Shown: positions 1 to 7,751, counted from the stretch's first letter. The stretch is 29,053 nucleotides of DNA from Caulobacteraceae bacterium UBA5005 (GCA_002398405.1 DGYN01000089.1:1-29053), one strand, 5' to 3'. The notes: generated by a model from the letters alone, not told the origin. Program-made: numbers and translations.

Positions 1-66
1 AACACACATGCGATTCCCCTGCCTATTTGGGGGGTGGGCCTGGGGATAAGTTAACCACGTCCTGTC

Positions 67-621
67 TTAAGCGTGGTCTTCGGTGACGATTTGAGGCGTC
101 GTCTCGCCTCGGGCTTTGGCTTCGCGAGCTTCTCGCAACAGATTCAGGCAGCGCAGCAGGATCTCCAGCCGCCGTCCGACGATCATACCGCAATAAAACA
201 GCAGGAAGCCGTCGGTCAGGGCCGCGGCCGAGACGTGCCACTCGGCGTTGTGGTCATTGATCAGGAACCGCAGACCCATGCGGGCCCCGATAATCCCCAT
301 CAGGAACAGGATGCCCCAGGGCGTGGTCTGGCTGAAAAGCTCATGGGTCTCGACATTGATGGTGATCTTGGTCATCCGGCCGCGGAGCCAGCCGACGCCC
401 GCGCCGAGGCCCACCGCCAGCGCCAGGACGGCATAAACTGCCAGCGAAGGGGGAGGGGGTGTCAGGTAGAGGATATATCCGGCCACGCCGAGGAATATGG
501 CCGGCATGATCCACATCCGCTCGATGCGGACCTTGCGGGCCTTCCGGGCCCGGCGAAGGCGGATCAACAGCATCAGGGCGAGAATGCCCAGCGCCAGCAG
601 AATGGAGGCGGTCGGATCCAT
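67..621 (-). CDS. CcdC/DUF1453-like integral membrane protein
   Basis: A 184-aa membrane protein. Five hydrophobic segments are visible at roughly residues 6-22, 36-54, 60-80, 100-120 and 134-152, with a basic cytoplasmic loop (RLRRARKARKVR) after the first and a charged C-terminal tail. The RGRMTKI stretch after the third segment resembles the DUF1453/CcdC family, whose biochemical role is poorly defined. I chose the ATG at 619-621; the reading frame stays open upstream to 768, but that extension is proline/arginine-rich and would run back through the end of popA. The start lies 46 bases after the popA stop on the same strand, so co-transcription with popA is plausible. The family call is from pattern memory; membrane topology is read directly from the sequence. 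Confidence 0.7.
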   Translation of the reverse strand: MDPTASILLALGILALMLLIRLRRARKARKVRIERMWIMPAIFLGVAGYILYLTPPPPSLAVYAVLALAVGLGAGVGWLRGRMTKITINVETHELFSQTTPWGILFLMGIIGARMGLRFLINDHNAEWHVSAAALTDGFLLFYCGMIVGRRLEILLRCLNLLREAREAKARGETTPQIVTEDHA

Positions 622-667
622 ACCCGGCGGCCCGGTTATCGGCGGCGGGAAGCCCGGCTGCACGGGA

Positions 668-1984
668 TCAGCCGGTCTGCAGGGCGCGGGCCGAGGCGCG
701 TTCCAGGGCCTTTGCGGGGTTCTCGCCCGGTTCGACCGAGGCGATGCCGATATCAAACTCGGCGACAAACGGCGGTTTGCCCGTCCCGGCGTCGAAGGCC
801 GTGCAGGCGATCACCGCCGAAATCCGTTCGGCCGCCGCGCGGGCCGCGTGTCCCTGCGTGGCGGGAAGCGCCAGGGCGAAGATCTCCGGACCCAGCCGAG
901 CGGCGGTGTCTTCTACCCGGATCAGGCGGCTGATCATCGAGCCGATCTGCGGCGCGGCGCGGTCGAGCCAGCCGCCGGCCCTGGCCTTTTCGATCTCCGG
1001 CCGGTCGGCGACGCGCAGGACGCAGACCGAAAGGGGCCGGTTGCGGTTCTTGGCCGCCGCCGCGAGCCTGGCCAGGTGCGCGGCGAACAGATCACGGGTG
1101 AAGAGTCCGGTGGTGACATCCATCAGCCCCGTCGACCGCGCCCGCTCAAGGGCCTGGCGGATCACAGCCTGACGGCGGTGGCAGCGGGCCAGCTCAATGA
1201 CCCGGGCGGAGGTCTCGCCCTCCGGCGCATTGGGGGAGGCGACGTCCGTGACGCCGCGATGAAAGGCCTCGGTCACCCCCACATAGTTGTCGGCCGACAG
1301 ATAGAGCATGGTCGGGATGTGGTAGAGCTTGGTGTTGCGGCGCATGCCGGCGGCGATGGAAAGCGCCTCGGACTGATTGTCCCCGCCCCACAGAACCACG
1401 GCGTCGAACGGCCGCTCATGCAGATAGTCAAAGGCCGTATAGGCCGTGAAGGCGCCGATGACATCGACACCGGCTTTGGAGAGGGCGTTGTGCAAAGCCA
1501 GGAACTGAGGCGTCGGCTCGCCGATGGCCAGGACGCGATAGGGACCCGGCTCCATGTCCGGCGGATCGAGCCTTCGGCCCCGGTCGGCGAAGGTTTCCAT
1601 CCGCAGCTCGAACTCTTCCTCGGCGATGGCCATGCGGACCAGCGATTCCAGACGAAGCACCGCCTGGGCCGGATGCAGAGGATGGGTCAGAATCAGATCA
1701 AACGCCGAGCGCAGGGAGGCATCCGGTTCGCCGATCGCCACCACGGGCAGACGGCGGGGGGCGACGGTATCCTTGAGGCGCCGGGCCAGCGCCGCCGGAT
1801 CATCGCCGGCGTTGGCGAGGTCGACGATCGCCGCCTCGATCTGAAGGTCGCTGACCGCGCTCATGGCGGCATAGGGTCCGCGGGCGGTGATGGTCCGCCA
1901 GCCCAGGCGGTCCAGCCCCTCGGCCAGGGGCCCCGCCACCGTGTCCTCACGGGCCACGATCAGAACGCGCGCTTGAACCGTCAC
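668..1984 (-). CDS. popA: PopA-type cyclic-di-GMP effector (REC-REC-degenerate GGDEF)
   Basis: A 438-aa PleD paralogue: receiver domain 1 (about 1-120, with the acceptor-type Asp at D55), receiver-like domain 2 (about 148-270, where the acceptor position reads VVLWGGD and looks lost), and a C-terminal GGDEF-like domain. The inhibitory-site motif RxxD is intact (R356-V-E-D359), but the active-site motif is GPEIF (365-369) instead of GGDEF, so this should bind cyclic di-GMP without making it. In Caulobacter, PopA localises to the cell pole and, when bound to cyclic di-GMP, helps deliver the cell-cycle regulator CtrA to ClpXP through RcdA. The GTG at 1982-1984 is chosen because AGGG sits about 6 bases before it and the protein then begins directly with the receiver fold; in-frame ATGs exist at 1999 and 2038. 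The function is inferred from the motif pattern and resemblance to Caulobacter PopA. Confidence 0.85.
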   Translation of the reverse strand: MTVQARVLIVAREDTVAGPLAEGLDRLGWRTITARGPYAAMSAVSDLQIEAAIVDLANAGDDPAALARRLKDTVAPRRLPVVAIGEPDASLRSAFDLILTHPLHPAQAVLRLESLVRMAIAEEEFELRMETFADRGRRLDPPDMEPGPYRVLAIGEPTPQFLALHNALSKAGVDVIGAFTAYTAFDYLHERPFDAVVLWGGDNQSEALSIAAGMRRNTKLYHIPTMLYLSADNYVGVTEAFHRGVTDVASPNAPEGETSARVIELARCHRRQAVIRQALERARSTGLMDVTTGLFTRDLFAAHLARLAAAAKNRNRPLSVCVLRVADRPEIEKARAGGWLDRAAPQIGSMISRLIRVEDTAARLGPEIFALALPATQGHAARAAAERISAVIACTAFDAGTGKPPFVAEFDIGIASVEPGENPAKALERASARALQTG

Positions 1985-2189
1985 TATGCCCTGACCCATG
2001 GAGCCCACGCGGCCCGAAAGTATCGAGTCGCAACGCACACCATATGCAAAGGCGCGCGAGCGCGACAGACGCGTAATGACGCGGCTAAGTCGCCAACCTG
2101 ACAGCTAAGCCTACAGCGCCATTCAGACCTGGTTCAGCCGCGCGATTCGATATTCGCATCACGGCTTGCGGCTGCGCTCTCCCGTCCCT

Positions 2190-2272
2190 CGAGCGGCCAA
2201 TAGCCTCAGGATCCGCCTAGGCGGTTCCTGACGGCGCGCCCTCCCTCACCCGGGGGGCGCGTCTTTCTTTTT
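2190..2272 (+). ncRNA. candidate small RNA 3' end or attenuator leader upstream of the YihY gene
   Basis: The 331 bases between the divergent popA and YihY-family starts hold no convincing gene, but their plus strand ends in two adjacent hairpins. The first is the inverted repeat 2207-2230 (CAGGATCCGC, loop CTAG, GCGGTTCCTG, one mismatch). The second, starting at 2233, is a strong intrinsic terminator. No plus-strand gene lies upstream for that terminator to serve, since popA runs the other way. The simplest readings are a short non-coding RNA ending near 2272, or a 5' leader of the YihY gene (start 44 bases further on) that terminates early under some condition. The 5' end is not defined by the sequence; the start given is nominal. 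I see no tRNA fold and no known riboswitch motif. Confidence 0.3.
2233..2272 (+). terminator. strong rho-independent terminator
   Basis: A 12-bp GC-rich stem (2233-2244 pairing with 2252-2263, including two G-U pairs) closes a 7-base loop and is followed at once by TTTCTTTTT (2264-2272). The U-tract lies only on the plus-strand side, so it terminates rightward transcription. It stands 44 bases before the YihY-family start codon. Confidence 0.8.
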
Positions 2273-2315
2273 GCGCGGGCTTTCGCGACTCCGTCAGGCA
2301 GGCATAGTGGCGCCC

Positions 2316-3236
2316 ATGCCTTTGTCCCTCAAAGACAAGACCACCTGGAAGCCCGCCGCCAAGACAAGCGGCGGCGTCCTTTGGCGCGCCCTCAAGCGTC
2401 TGTGGGGCCGGGACGTCATGCTCTATGTCGGCGGGGTGTCCTTCTTCGCCATGCTGGCGGTGTTTCCGGCGGTGGCGATTCTGATCGGCCTCTACAGCTT
2501 GATCGCCACCCCGGAGCAGGCGACCGCCCAGGCCCAGATGGTCGCTCACCTGATGCCCGCCGGCGCCGAGGGCCTGTTCGAGGCTGAGCTGACCCGCCTG
2601 GTCAATGCGCCCAGGCCGGCCGTCTCGATCCAGAGCATCCTCGCCCTGGTCATCGGCTCCTACGCCTCGCACCGGGGGTTCAAGGCTCTGCTGGCGGGCC
2701 TGTCCTTCATCCACGACGAACACCGGCCGCATGGCTTTGTCAGCTTCAACCTGATGGCGCTTCTCGTCCTGATCGCCGCCTTCATTCTTTCCGCCATCAT
2801 CACCGCCGCCTTCTTCGCCATCCAGCTCCTGGCCACGACCCTGGACCTTCGCCCTCTGAAAGGGGCCGGTTTCCTGTTCTCGGAATGGACCTGGACGACC
2901 ATAGGCCTGACGGTTGGCCTGTCGCTCATCTACCGCTACGCCATGTCGCGAGACCCGGTGATCTGGAGAGCCTCCGTGGTCGGCGGATTCGCGGCGGCCC
3001 TGATGTTCGTGGCCATGTCGCTCGCCAGCGCCATCTATGTCGAACAGATCATTGAGCTGGGCGCGACTTACGGCTCGATCGCCACGGTCGTGATCCTGCT
3101 GATCTGGCTCTCCTGGAGCGTCAACGCCGTGTTCTTCGGCGGCGCCCTTGCGACCGAGATGGAGATCGAACTCCACGCCCGAAAGGTGCCCGAATACCCG
3201 CCGGAAGAAGAGCCTAGGCCCGTTTCCTCACAGTAA
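2316..3236 (+). CDS. YihY/virulence factor BrkB family inner-membrane protein
   Basis: A 306-aa polytopic membrane protein of the YihY/BrkB family (once misnamed RNase BN). A cytoplasmic N-terminus (GGVLWRALKRLWGRDVMLYVGGVSFFAMLAVFPAVAILIGLYSL) leads into the first membrane segment, and further hydrophobic segments follow around the SLFHDEH-like loop, FILSAIITAAFFAIQLL, TIGLTVGLSLIYRYAM, VVGGFAAALMFVAMSLASAIYV and GSIATVVILLIWLSWSVNAVFFGGALATEME, the last being the family's characteristic C-terminal signature. Its substrate or exact role is unknown. The ATG at 2316 is chosen because the conserved N-terminal region follows; the frame is open back to 2271, inside the terminator tail. The last 23 bases overlap the convergent TusA-like gene. 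Transcription may be attenuated by the upstream terminator. Confidence 0.85.
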   Translation: MPLSLKDKTTWKPAAKTSGGVLWRALKRLWGRDVMLYVGGVSFFAMLAVFPAVAILIGLYSLIATPEQATAQAQMVAHLMPAGAEGLFEAELTRLVNAPRPAVSIQSILALVIGSYASHRGFKALLAGLSFIHDEHRPHGFVSFNLMALLVLIAAFILSAIITAAFFAIQLLATTLDLRPLKGAGFLFSEWTWTTIGLTVGLSLIYRYAMSRDPVIWRASVVGGFAAALMFVAMSLASAIYVEQIIELGATYGSIATVVILLIWLSWSVNAVFFGGALATEMEIELHARKVPEYPPEEEPRPVSSQ

Positions 3237-3450
3237 AGGCCATGCCGGCCCCGTCGGGCTCGGCGGCCACGACCTCATGCCCGGCTTCAGCGGCGAAGTG
3301 GGGCACATCGACCTTGGCCATCGGATCGTCGGCCAAAAGACGCACGGTCCCGCCCGGCGCCACATCCTCCAGCGCCCGTCGAAGGCGCAGGGTGGGAACC
3401 GGGCAGCGGTGGCCGCGGGCGTCGATAGTGAGGACTGGGAATCGCGGCAT
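3214..3450 (-). CDS. TusA/SirA-family sulfur carrier protein
   Basis: A 78-aa small protein with the TusA hallmark CPxP motif near the N-terminus (C16-P-V-P), followed by the expected alpha/beta pattern: helix of LRLRRALEDV, the strand TVRLLADDP, and a closing AFTVRKRA strand. TusA-family proteins carry a persulfide on the single cysteine and pass sulfur to partners in tRNA thiolation, molybdenum cofactor or sulfur metabolism; which partner applies here cannot be told from this window. The ATG at 3448-3450 has AAGGG just before it. A GCTAGA box (plus positions 3459-3464, read on the minus strand) lies only about 10 bases upstream, so the transcript may be almost leaderless. The 3' end overlaps the convergent YihY gene by 23 bases. 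Confidence 0.85.
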   Translation of the reverse strand: MPRFPVLTIDARGHRCPVPTLRLRRALEDVAPGGTVRLLADDPMAKVDVPHFAAEAGHEVVAAEPDGAGMAFTVRKRA

Positions 3451-3493
3451 ACCCTTGCTCTAGCGTCTCGGCATGCAGGCAAACAATGGCCAC

Positions 3494-4732
3494 CTAGTAA
3501 CGACGATCAAATTCCCGGTAAGCCCGGGCAAAATTTCCGATGCCGTTGGCGCAGGGCCGGGTAGCCTCGCGATCCAATATTTGAGCCAGGTAAGCCACCG
3601 GGTTGCCATAGAGTCTGCCTCGCAAGCCCGTTGCCCTTGCCCCGCTTGTCCAGTCGAAACCGAGCGACCGCAGGCCGTCAATCGAGGCGCGAAGCGAAGT
3701 GTAGCGGTCCCTGGCCGCCGGACAGCATGCGGCGCATGGGATGTCGCCGCCAAGAACGTCATCAAGCGCGCAGTCAAAGTCCGGATCCAACCGTCGCAAC
3801 GCCCCGATCGCCCGACGAAAACCTGTATAGATGCCAAGTCGCATAATGGAGCCTAGTGCTTGGTCTGGCGGGTCGCTGACCGCGCATCTGGGCGTTAGCG
3901 CGCGAAGAATTGCGTAAATGCGATGGATTGGCTCAGGATGAGTGCGCACCACCCCTCCGCGCATTGACCGCTCGTCGTGGTAGAGCATGACAGCTACGGC
4001 CGTGCCTTGAACCATCGCTCCGGCGGCAAAGGAGTCCATTTGATTTCGAATGCCTCGCCCTTTCCAATCGCCCAGTATTTGCCCGCTGGAGATGGTTTGG
4101 GACCAGAAGACGGCCTCCGCATCGGCGAGATATTCAAGGGCCCGCCTATGTGCGTTGAGTGTCTCAACCGGCTTGGGACCCGTGATCGTCAGCGCCGCAT
4201 GCTGAAGGAAGTCGAGATGACCGTATGCTGCGTGACAAGCCTCATGAAGGAACACCATGGTTCGGAGGACATTGGCGCCGCACTTGATGAACTGCGTGCG
4301 TCTTTTCCAATCCTTGTCATCCTTCACGACAATCAACATGAGAGACTGCCATAAGTCTGGATTATCCTCCAGGATTGATAATATAGTTGGCAATTGATCG
4401 GAGATTTTGCTTGGAATATTTCGGCAATAGCTGTCTACAATGCCAGGAAAGTAGAATAAAAGGAACATTATACGAGAAAAGTTCTCTACCAGAGCTATAT
4501 CAACACTTACTGTGTAAGTGTCGTCTCCGTCCTTCACCGCTGCTGCGTGTGGGCGCCCGGTGTCGGTCATGCCGAATCTGATCTGGATTCGATCATCACC
4601 CATGATCTTAGAGACGTGATGGGCGGCCAATTGCGCCGCTACCAAATTGGCGTTTAGAATTTCGCCGGCCTTCGCTGCCGGAACCGAAAAGGACTTGGAG
4701 GCGGTGCAGAGTAGATCGAACTTTGTCCTCAT
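3494..4732 (-). CDS. HExxH zinc-metallopeptidase-like protein, function unknown
   Basis: A 412-aa protein I do not recognise as a named family. It has a gluzincin-like layout: H163-E164-A-C-H167 (HExxH), followed by G171-H172, then E200 and D204 in RALEYLADAEA, and a THPxxxxR motif at 264-271. HExxH + ExxxD + THP...R is the order seen in M48-type and related peptidases (including the Lit-type U49 group), so zinc and a catalytic Glu are expected; no membrane anchor like that of HtpX is clear. The C-terminal third is cysteine-containing (CAACC at 333-337) and unmatched. Its ATG overlaps the stop of the upstream 123-aa gene (ATGA), so the two are translationally coupled. Base composition is clearly lower in GC than the flanking core genes, especially at 4300-4520, suggesting acquisition by transfer. 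An in-frame extension to 4942 was rejected because it lies across the upstream gene. Confidence 0.7.
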   Translation of the reverse strand: MRTKFDLLCTASKSFSVPAAKAGEILNANLVAAQLAAHHVSKIMGDDRIQIRFGMTDTGRPHAAAVKDGDDTYTVSVDIALVENFSRIMFLLFYFPGIVDSYCRNIPSKISDQLPTILSILEDNPDLWQSLMLIVVKDDKDWKRRTQFIKCGANVLRTMVFLHEACHAAYGHLDFLQHAALTITGPKPVETLNAHRRALEYLADAEAVFWSQTISSGQILGDWKGRGIRNQMDSFAAGAMVQGTAVAVMLYHDERSMRGGVVRTHPEPIHRIYAILRALTPRCAVSDPPDQALGSIMRLGIYTGFRRAIGALRRLDPDFDCALDDVLGGDIPCAACCPAARDRYTSLRASIDGLRSLGFDWTSGARATGLRGRLYGNPVAYLAQILDREATRPCANGIGNFARAYREFDRRY

Positions 4733-5100
4733 CCAGGCTCGACCACGCCCCGACAAAAGCCCTCCAACAGCTTCCGAATGACGATTATCGTGGCGTAAAG
4801 CGCCAAGGCTTGGCCGAACTTGGTTTGCAGCATGCCGAATATTGGAACAAGGAGGTCTGTGGCGGTGGCCTTGGAAAGCTCCTTTACGACCTCGGTCTTG
4901 CAAAGATTTCCACGTACCCAAACCGCTTGCGCATCGAACCAAGCTACACCCGCGGCTACCTGACTCTGGAAGTCTTGAGCCGCGAGCCCCGCCTGCGACG
5001 GATCGAGCATCCCAAGGTTCGCATAAACGCCTTCGTTGCCCTCTGCTTCGGCCTCATGCCAAGTTTGCAGCAACGCGGCCTTGATCTCTTCGCTGACCAT
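4729..5100 (-). CDS. small unknown protein coupled to the metallopeptidase-like gene
   Basis: A 123-aa protein with no family I recognise. The first two thirds are acidic and helical (EEIKAALLQTWHEAEAEGNEG and onward). A C-terminal hydrophobic helix (about residues 94-110, QALALYATIIVIRKLLEGF) could be a membrane segment or an amphipathic partner-binding helix. The ATG at 5098-5100 is preceded by a purine-rich GAGGGGGG. Its stop overlaps the start of the 412-aa HExxH protein by 4 bases, so the two products are probably made together and may act together, for example as substrate sensor, immunity/inhibitor or anchor for the peptidase; this role is inference only. Composition shares the reduced GC of its partner. 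Confidence 0.6.
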   Translation of the reverse strand: MVSEEIKAALLQTWHEAEAEGNEGVYANLGMLDPSQAGLAAQDFQSQVAAGVAWFDAQAVWVRGNLCKTEVVKELSKATATDLLVPIFGMLQTKFGQALALYATIIVIRKLLEGFCRGVVEPG

Positions 5101-5118
5101 CGCACCCCCCTCGCGCAG

Positions 5119-5147
5119 ATATGCCGCGCAACCTCAACCGCAGTCAA
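5119..5147 (-). promoter_or_regulatory. candidate promoter for the two-gene metallopeptidase module
   Basis: Read on the minus strand, TTGACT (plus 5142-5147) and GCATAT (plus 5119-5124) are separated by 17 bases, a spacing typical of housekeeping sigma factors. The start codon of the 123-aa gene lies about 20 bases downstream. The -10 element is a weak match, so the call is tentative. Confidence 0.3.
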
Positions 5148-5268
5148 CCTTGGATGGTTTGGCGTCGAGGCTCATCTATGCGTGGCATCAGCTGCTGCGC
5201 CTCGCCGCCCTGGCGCAAAGCGGCGGCCTGTCGCACTATGGGAAAAAACAAGAAGAGGGGGAGACGCC

Positions 5269-6156
5269 TTGAGCAAGCGCCGTCTGATCTGCACCACCAT
5301 CGCCATGAGCCTCGCGGCCGCAATTGCGGCGCAGGCCCAACCGCCCGCGACTCCGCCGGCCACACCCGCCGCGCCTGCGACGCCTAGGCCGCCGCCCGCG
5401 CCCGATCCGGCGTGGGGCAAGCTTGCCTATGACGCCAAGGGCCCGAACAGGACAGTCACCGAACCGGGCGAGGTTTGCACCATCGTCAGGCCGGAGACCC
5501 TGGGCGCCGGGGGTCTGCGCCATCCCATCATCCTCTGGGGCAACGGCACAGGGCAGCGGCCCACCGGATATCTGCCCATCCTCGAGACCCTCGCCAGCTG
5601 GGGCTTCGTGGTCGGGGCGGCCAACACCACCAACGCCGGAACCGGGATCGAGATGCTGTCCTGCCTGGACTGGCTGACGGCGAAGAACGGCGAGGCCGGC
5701 AGCGTCTATCAAGGCAAACTCGACCCCTCGAAGGTCGGGGCCAGCGGCCATTCGCAAGGCGGCGGCGGCACGCTGATGGCCGGCCGCGATCCCCGCGTGA
5801 AAGCCACCGCGCCGCTGCAGCCCTACACCATCGGCCTTGGCTATGTGGCCGGCGCCCACACCCTGCAGAACGGCCCCGTACTGCTGATCAGCGGCGGAAA
5901 CGACACCATCGCCAGGATCGAGCCGAACCAGAAACCCGTCTTCGACCAGACGACCCAGCCGATCCTCTGGGCCACCCTCAAGGACTCATCGCACCTGGTC
6001 CCCATGCGCAGCGGCGGGGTCTATCCCGGCATCATTACCGCCTGGTTCCGCTATCAGTTGATGGGCGACCCCGCGGCGGCGGCGATGTTCCAGGGCCCGG
6101 CCTGCGCCTACTGCACATCCCCGGACTGGACCTTGCAGCGTAAGGGCGGGGCATAA
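5269..6156 (+). CDS. secreted alpha/beta hydrolase
   Basis: A 295-aa exported hydrolase. The N-terminus is a Sec-type signal peptide (basic KRR, hydrophobic core to about residue 22, AQA cleavage site), followed by a proline/alanine-rich linker (about 24-46). The catalytic triad is readable as S162 in the nucleophile elbow GHSQGG, D212 in ISGGNDTIA and H242 in DSSHLVP. Overall it resembles the dienelactone-hydrolase/polyester-hydrolase branch of alpha/beta hydrolases, which cleave ester bonds; the substrate cannot be deduced. The TTG at 5269 is chosen over the ATG at 5308 because AGAGGGGGAG precedes it at good spacing and it supplies the basic n-region of the signal peptide. The carboxylesterase gene follows after 27 bases on the same strand, so the two are probably one operon. 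Confidence 0.8.
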   Translation: MSKRRLICTTIAMSLAAAIAAQAQPPATPPATPAAPATPRPPPAPDPAWGKLAYDAKGPNRTVTEPGEVCTIVRPETLGAGGLRHPIILWGNGTGQRPTGYLPILETLASWGFVVGAANTTNAGTGIEMLSCLDWLTAKNGEAGSVYQGKLDPSKVGASGHSQGGGGTLMAGRDPRVKATAPLQPYTIGLGYVAGAHTLQNGPVLLISGGNDTIARIEPNQKPVFDQTTQPILWATLKDSSHLVPMRSGGVYPGIITAWFRYQLMGDPAAAAMFQGPACAYCTSPDWTLQRKGGA

Positions 6157-6183
6157 TCGAAAAAAGGCTTGGGAGGGCCGACC

Positions 6184-7719
6184 ATGAACACCACCAGACG
6201 CACCCTGCTCGCCGGGACCGCCGCCGCCGTTGTCGCGACGCCGGTCCTGGCCCAACCTGCGCCCATAGCGGCCACCAGGGCCGGGCAGGTGAGGGGAGGC
6301 CGCACCGACGGCGTCTACCACTTCAAGGGTGTGCGCTACGGCGCCACCACCGAGGGCCGCCGTTTCATGCCGCCCCTGCCGCCGGAGCCCTGGACGGGCG
6401 TTGCCGACGCCACAGATTTCAAGAACCATGCGCCCCAACTCGGCGCCGACCGCCCCGCCGTCTACGAGTCCTGGTCCAACCCCAGGCCCGAGAGCGAGGA
6501 CTGCCTGTTCCTCAACGTCTATACGCCCGGCCTGCGCGACGGGAAGAAGCGCCCGGTCATGGTCTGGTTCCACGGCGGCGGCTACACCAGCGGCAACCCC
6601 TCCAGCCACTATGCGGACGGCACGCGCCTCGCCAAACGGGGCGATGTGGTGGTGGTCACCGTCACCCACCGGCTGAACGCCTTCGGCTACCTTTACCTGG
6701 CCCACCTCGACCCGGCGCTGGCCGACAGCGGCAATGTGGGCAACCTCGACATGATCCAGTCCCTGCGCTGGGTCCGGGACAACATCACGGAATTCGGGGG
6801 CGACCCGAACAACGTCCTGATCTTCGGCCAGTCCGGCGGCGGATCGAAAGTCTCGTCCCTGCTGGTCATGCCGGGGGCCGCTGGGATGATCCATCGCGCC
6901 GTCGTGCAATCCGGTTCGGCCATCACCTCGATCACCACCCAGGCCGCCGAAGCCAGCACGGCCCGCGTCCTGCGCGCCCTGAACCTGCCGGTCTCAGCCG
7001 AGGGCGTCCAGCGCCTCAAAGCCATGTCCCGCGCCGATCTTTCCGCCAAGATCCAGGAGGCGGGAGGATCTTACGGCACCGTCCTCGACGGCCGCTCGGT
7101 GCCGCGACACCCGTTCCAGCCGGACGCCCCGGCGGTCTCCCGCAATGTCCCGATGCTGATCGGCTGCACCACCGACGAGACCGCCTCCCTGCGCGGCGGC
7201 CGCGACGAGAGCCTCTTCAACCTCACCTGGGAAACCCTGCCGGCCCGCCTGCGCGAAGGCATGCCGGGCCGCGACGTCAATAAGCTGATCGCCGACCTGC
7301 GCCGCATCTATCCCAACGACAAACCCAGCGACGTCTTCTTCACCGCCACCAGCGCTCAACAGTTCCGCCGCAACTCCATCCTCCAGGCCGAGCGCAAGGC
7401 CGCGGCGGGCGGCGCTCCGGCCTATATGTACCTCTTCGCCTGGCAGACCCCGGTCAACGGCGGCAAGTGGAAGTCGCCCCACAGCGTTGAACACGCCTTC
7501 GTCTTCGACAACGTCGCCAAGTCCGCCTCCATGGTCGGATCGGGCGCCGAACAGCAGCGCGTCGCCGACGCCGTCTCCGGCGCCTGGGTCCGCTTTGCCC
7601 GCACCGGAAACCCCGGCTGGGCGCCCTACACCCCGGCCAAACGCACGACGATGGTTTTCGACAAGGTCTCGCGGGTGGTGGACGACCCACGGCGTGAGGA
7701 GCGCATCCTGTTCGCCTAG
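6184..7719 (+). CDS. exported type-B carboxylesterase
   Basis: A 511-aa carboxylesterase/lipase of the type-B family. It begins with a twin-arginine signal (TRRTLLAG, then a hydrophobic core and VLAQ), so export in folded form is expected. The oxyanion-hole motif HGGG is at 130-133, the nucleophile S217 is in GQSGGG, the acid is E332 in TTDET, and the catalytic histidine is best placed at H433 in HSVEHAFVF, which aligns with the family's HGxELxxVF. The length is typical for the family. The ATG at 6184 has GGGAGG about 8 bases upstream; an in-frame GTG/ATG extension to 6169 is less good. It follows the secreted alpha/beta hydrolase in the same direction, suggesting a joint role in breaking down external esters. 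Confidence 0.88.
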   Translation: MNTTRRTLLAGTAAAVVATPVLAQPAPIAATRAGQVRGGRTDGVYHFKGVRYGATTEGRRFMPPLPPEPWTGVADATDFKNHAPQLGADRPAVYESWSNPRPESEDCLFLNVYTPGLRDGKKRPVMVWFHGGGYTSGNPSSHYADGTRLAKRGDVVVVTVTHRLNAFGYLYLAHLDPALADSGNVGNLDMIQSLRWVRDNITEFGGDPNNVLIFGQSGGGSKVSSLLVMPGAAGMIHRAVVQSGSAITSITTQAAEASTARVLRALNLPVSAEGVQRLKAMSRADLSAKIQEAGGSYGTVLDGRSVPRHPFQPDAPAVSRNVPMLIGCTTDETASLRGGRDESLFNLTWETLPARLREGMPGRDVNKLIADLRRIYPNDKPSDVFFTATSAQQFRRNSILQAERKAAAGGAPAYMYLFAWQTPVNGGKWKSPHSVEHAFVFDNVAKSASMVGSGAEQQRVADAVSGAWVRFARTGNPGWAPYTPAKRTTMVFDKVSRVVDDPRREERILFA

Positions 7720-7751
7720 CGCATCGCGGCCGGGCTCGATAAGGCAAAGCC

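Noticed and set aside
1..66. C/G-rich partial inverted repeat at the left edge
   Set aside because: Pairing is poor and no U-tract follows on the minus strand, so a terminator for the membrane-protein gene cannot be claimed.
497..2101. 534-codon open frame on the plus strand across popA
   Set aside because: It is antisense to popA, arginine/glycine-rich in composition and has no recognisable domain; GC-rich genes give such long shadows.
2207..2230. Palindrome read as a protein-binding operator
   Set aside because: It abuts the terminator hairpin and folds well as RNA with a CTAG loop, so an RNA structure explains it better; an operator is not excluded.
3451..5268. Search for an integrase, attachment-site direct repeats or transposon ends flanking the metallopeptidase module
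   Set aside because: None were found by eye, so the module is called foreign only on composition and context, not as a defined mobile element.
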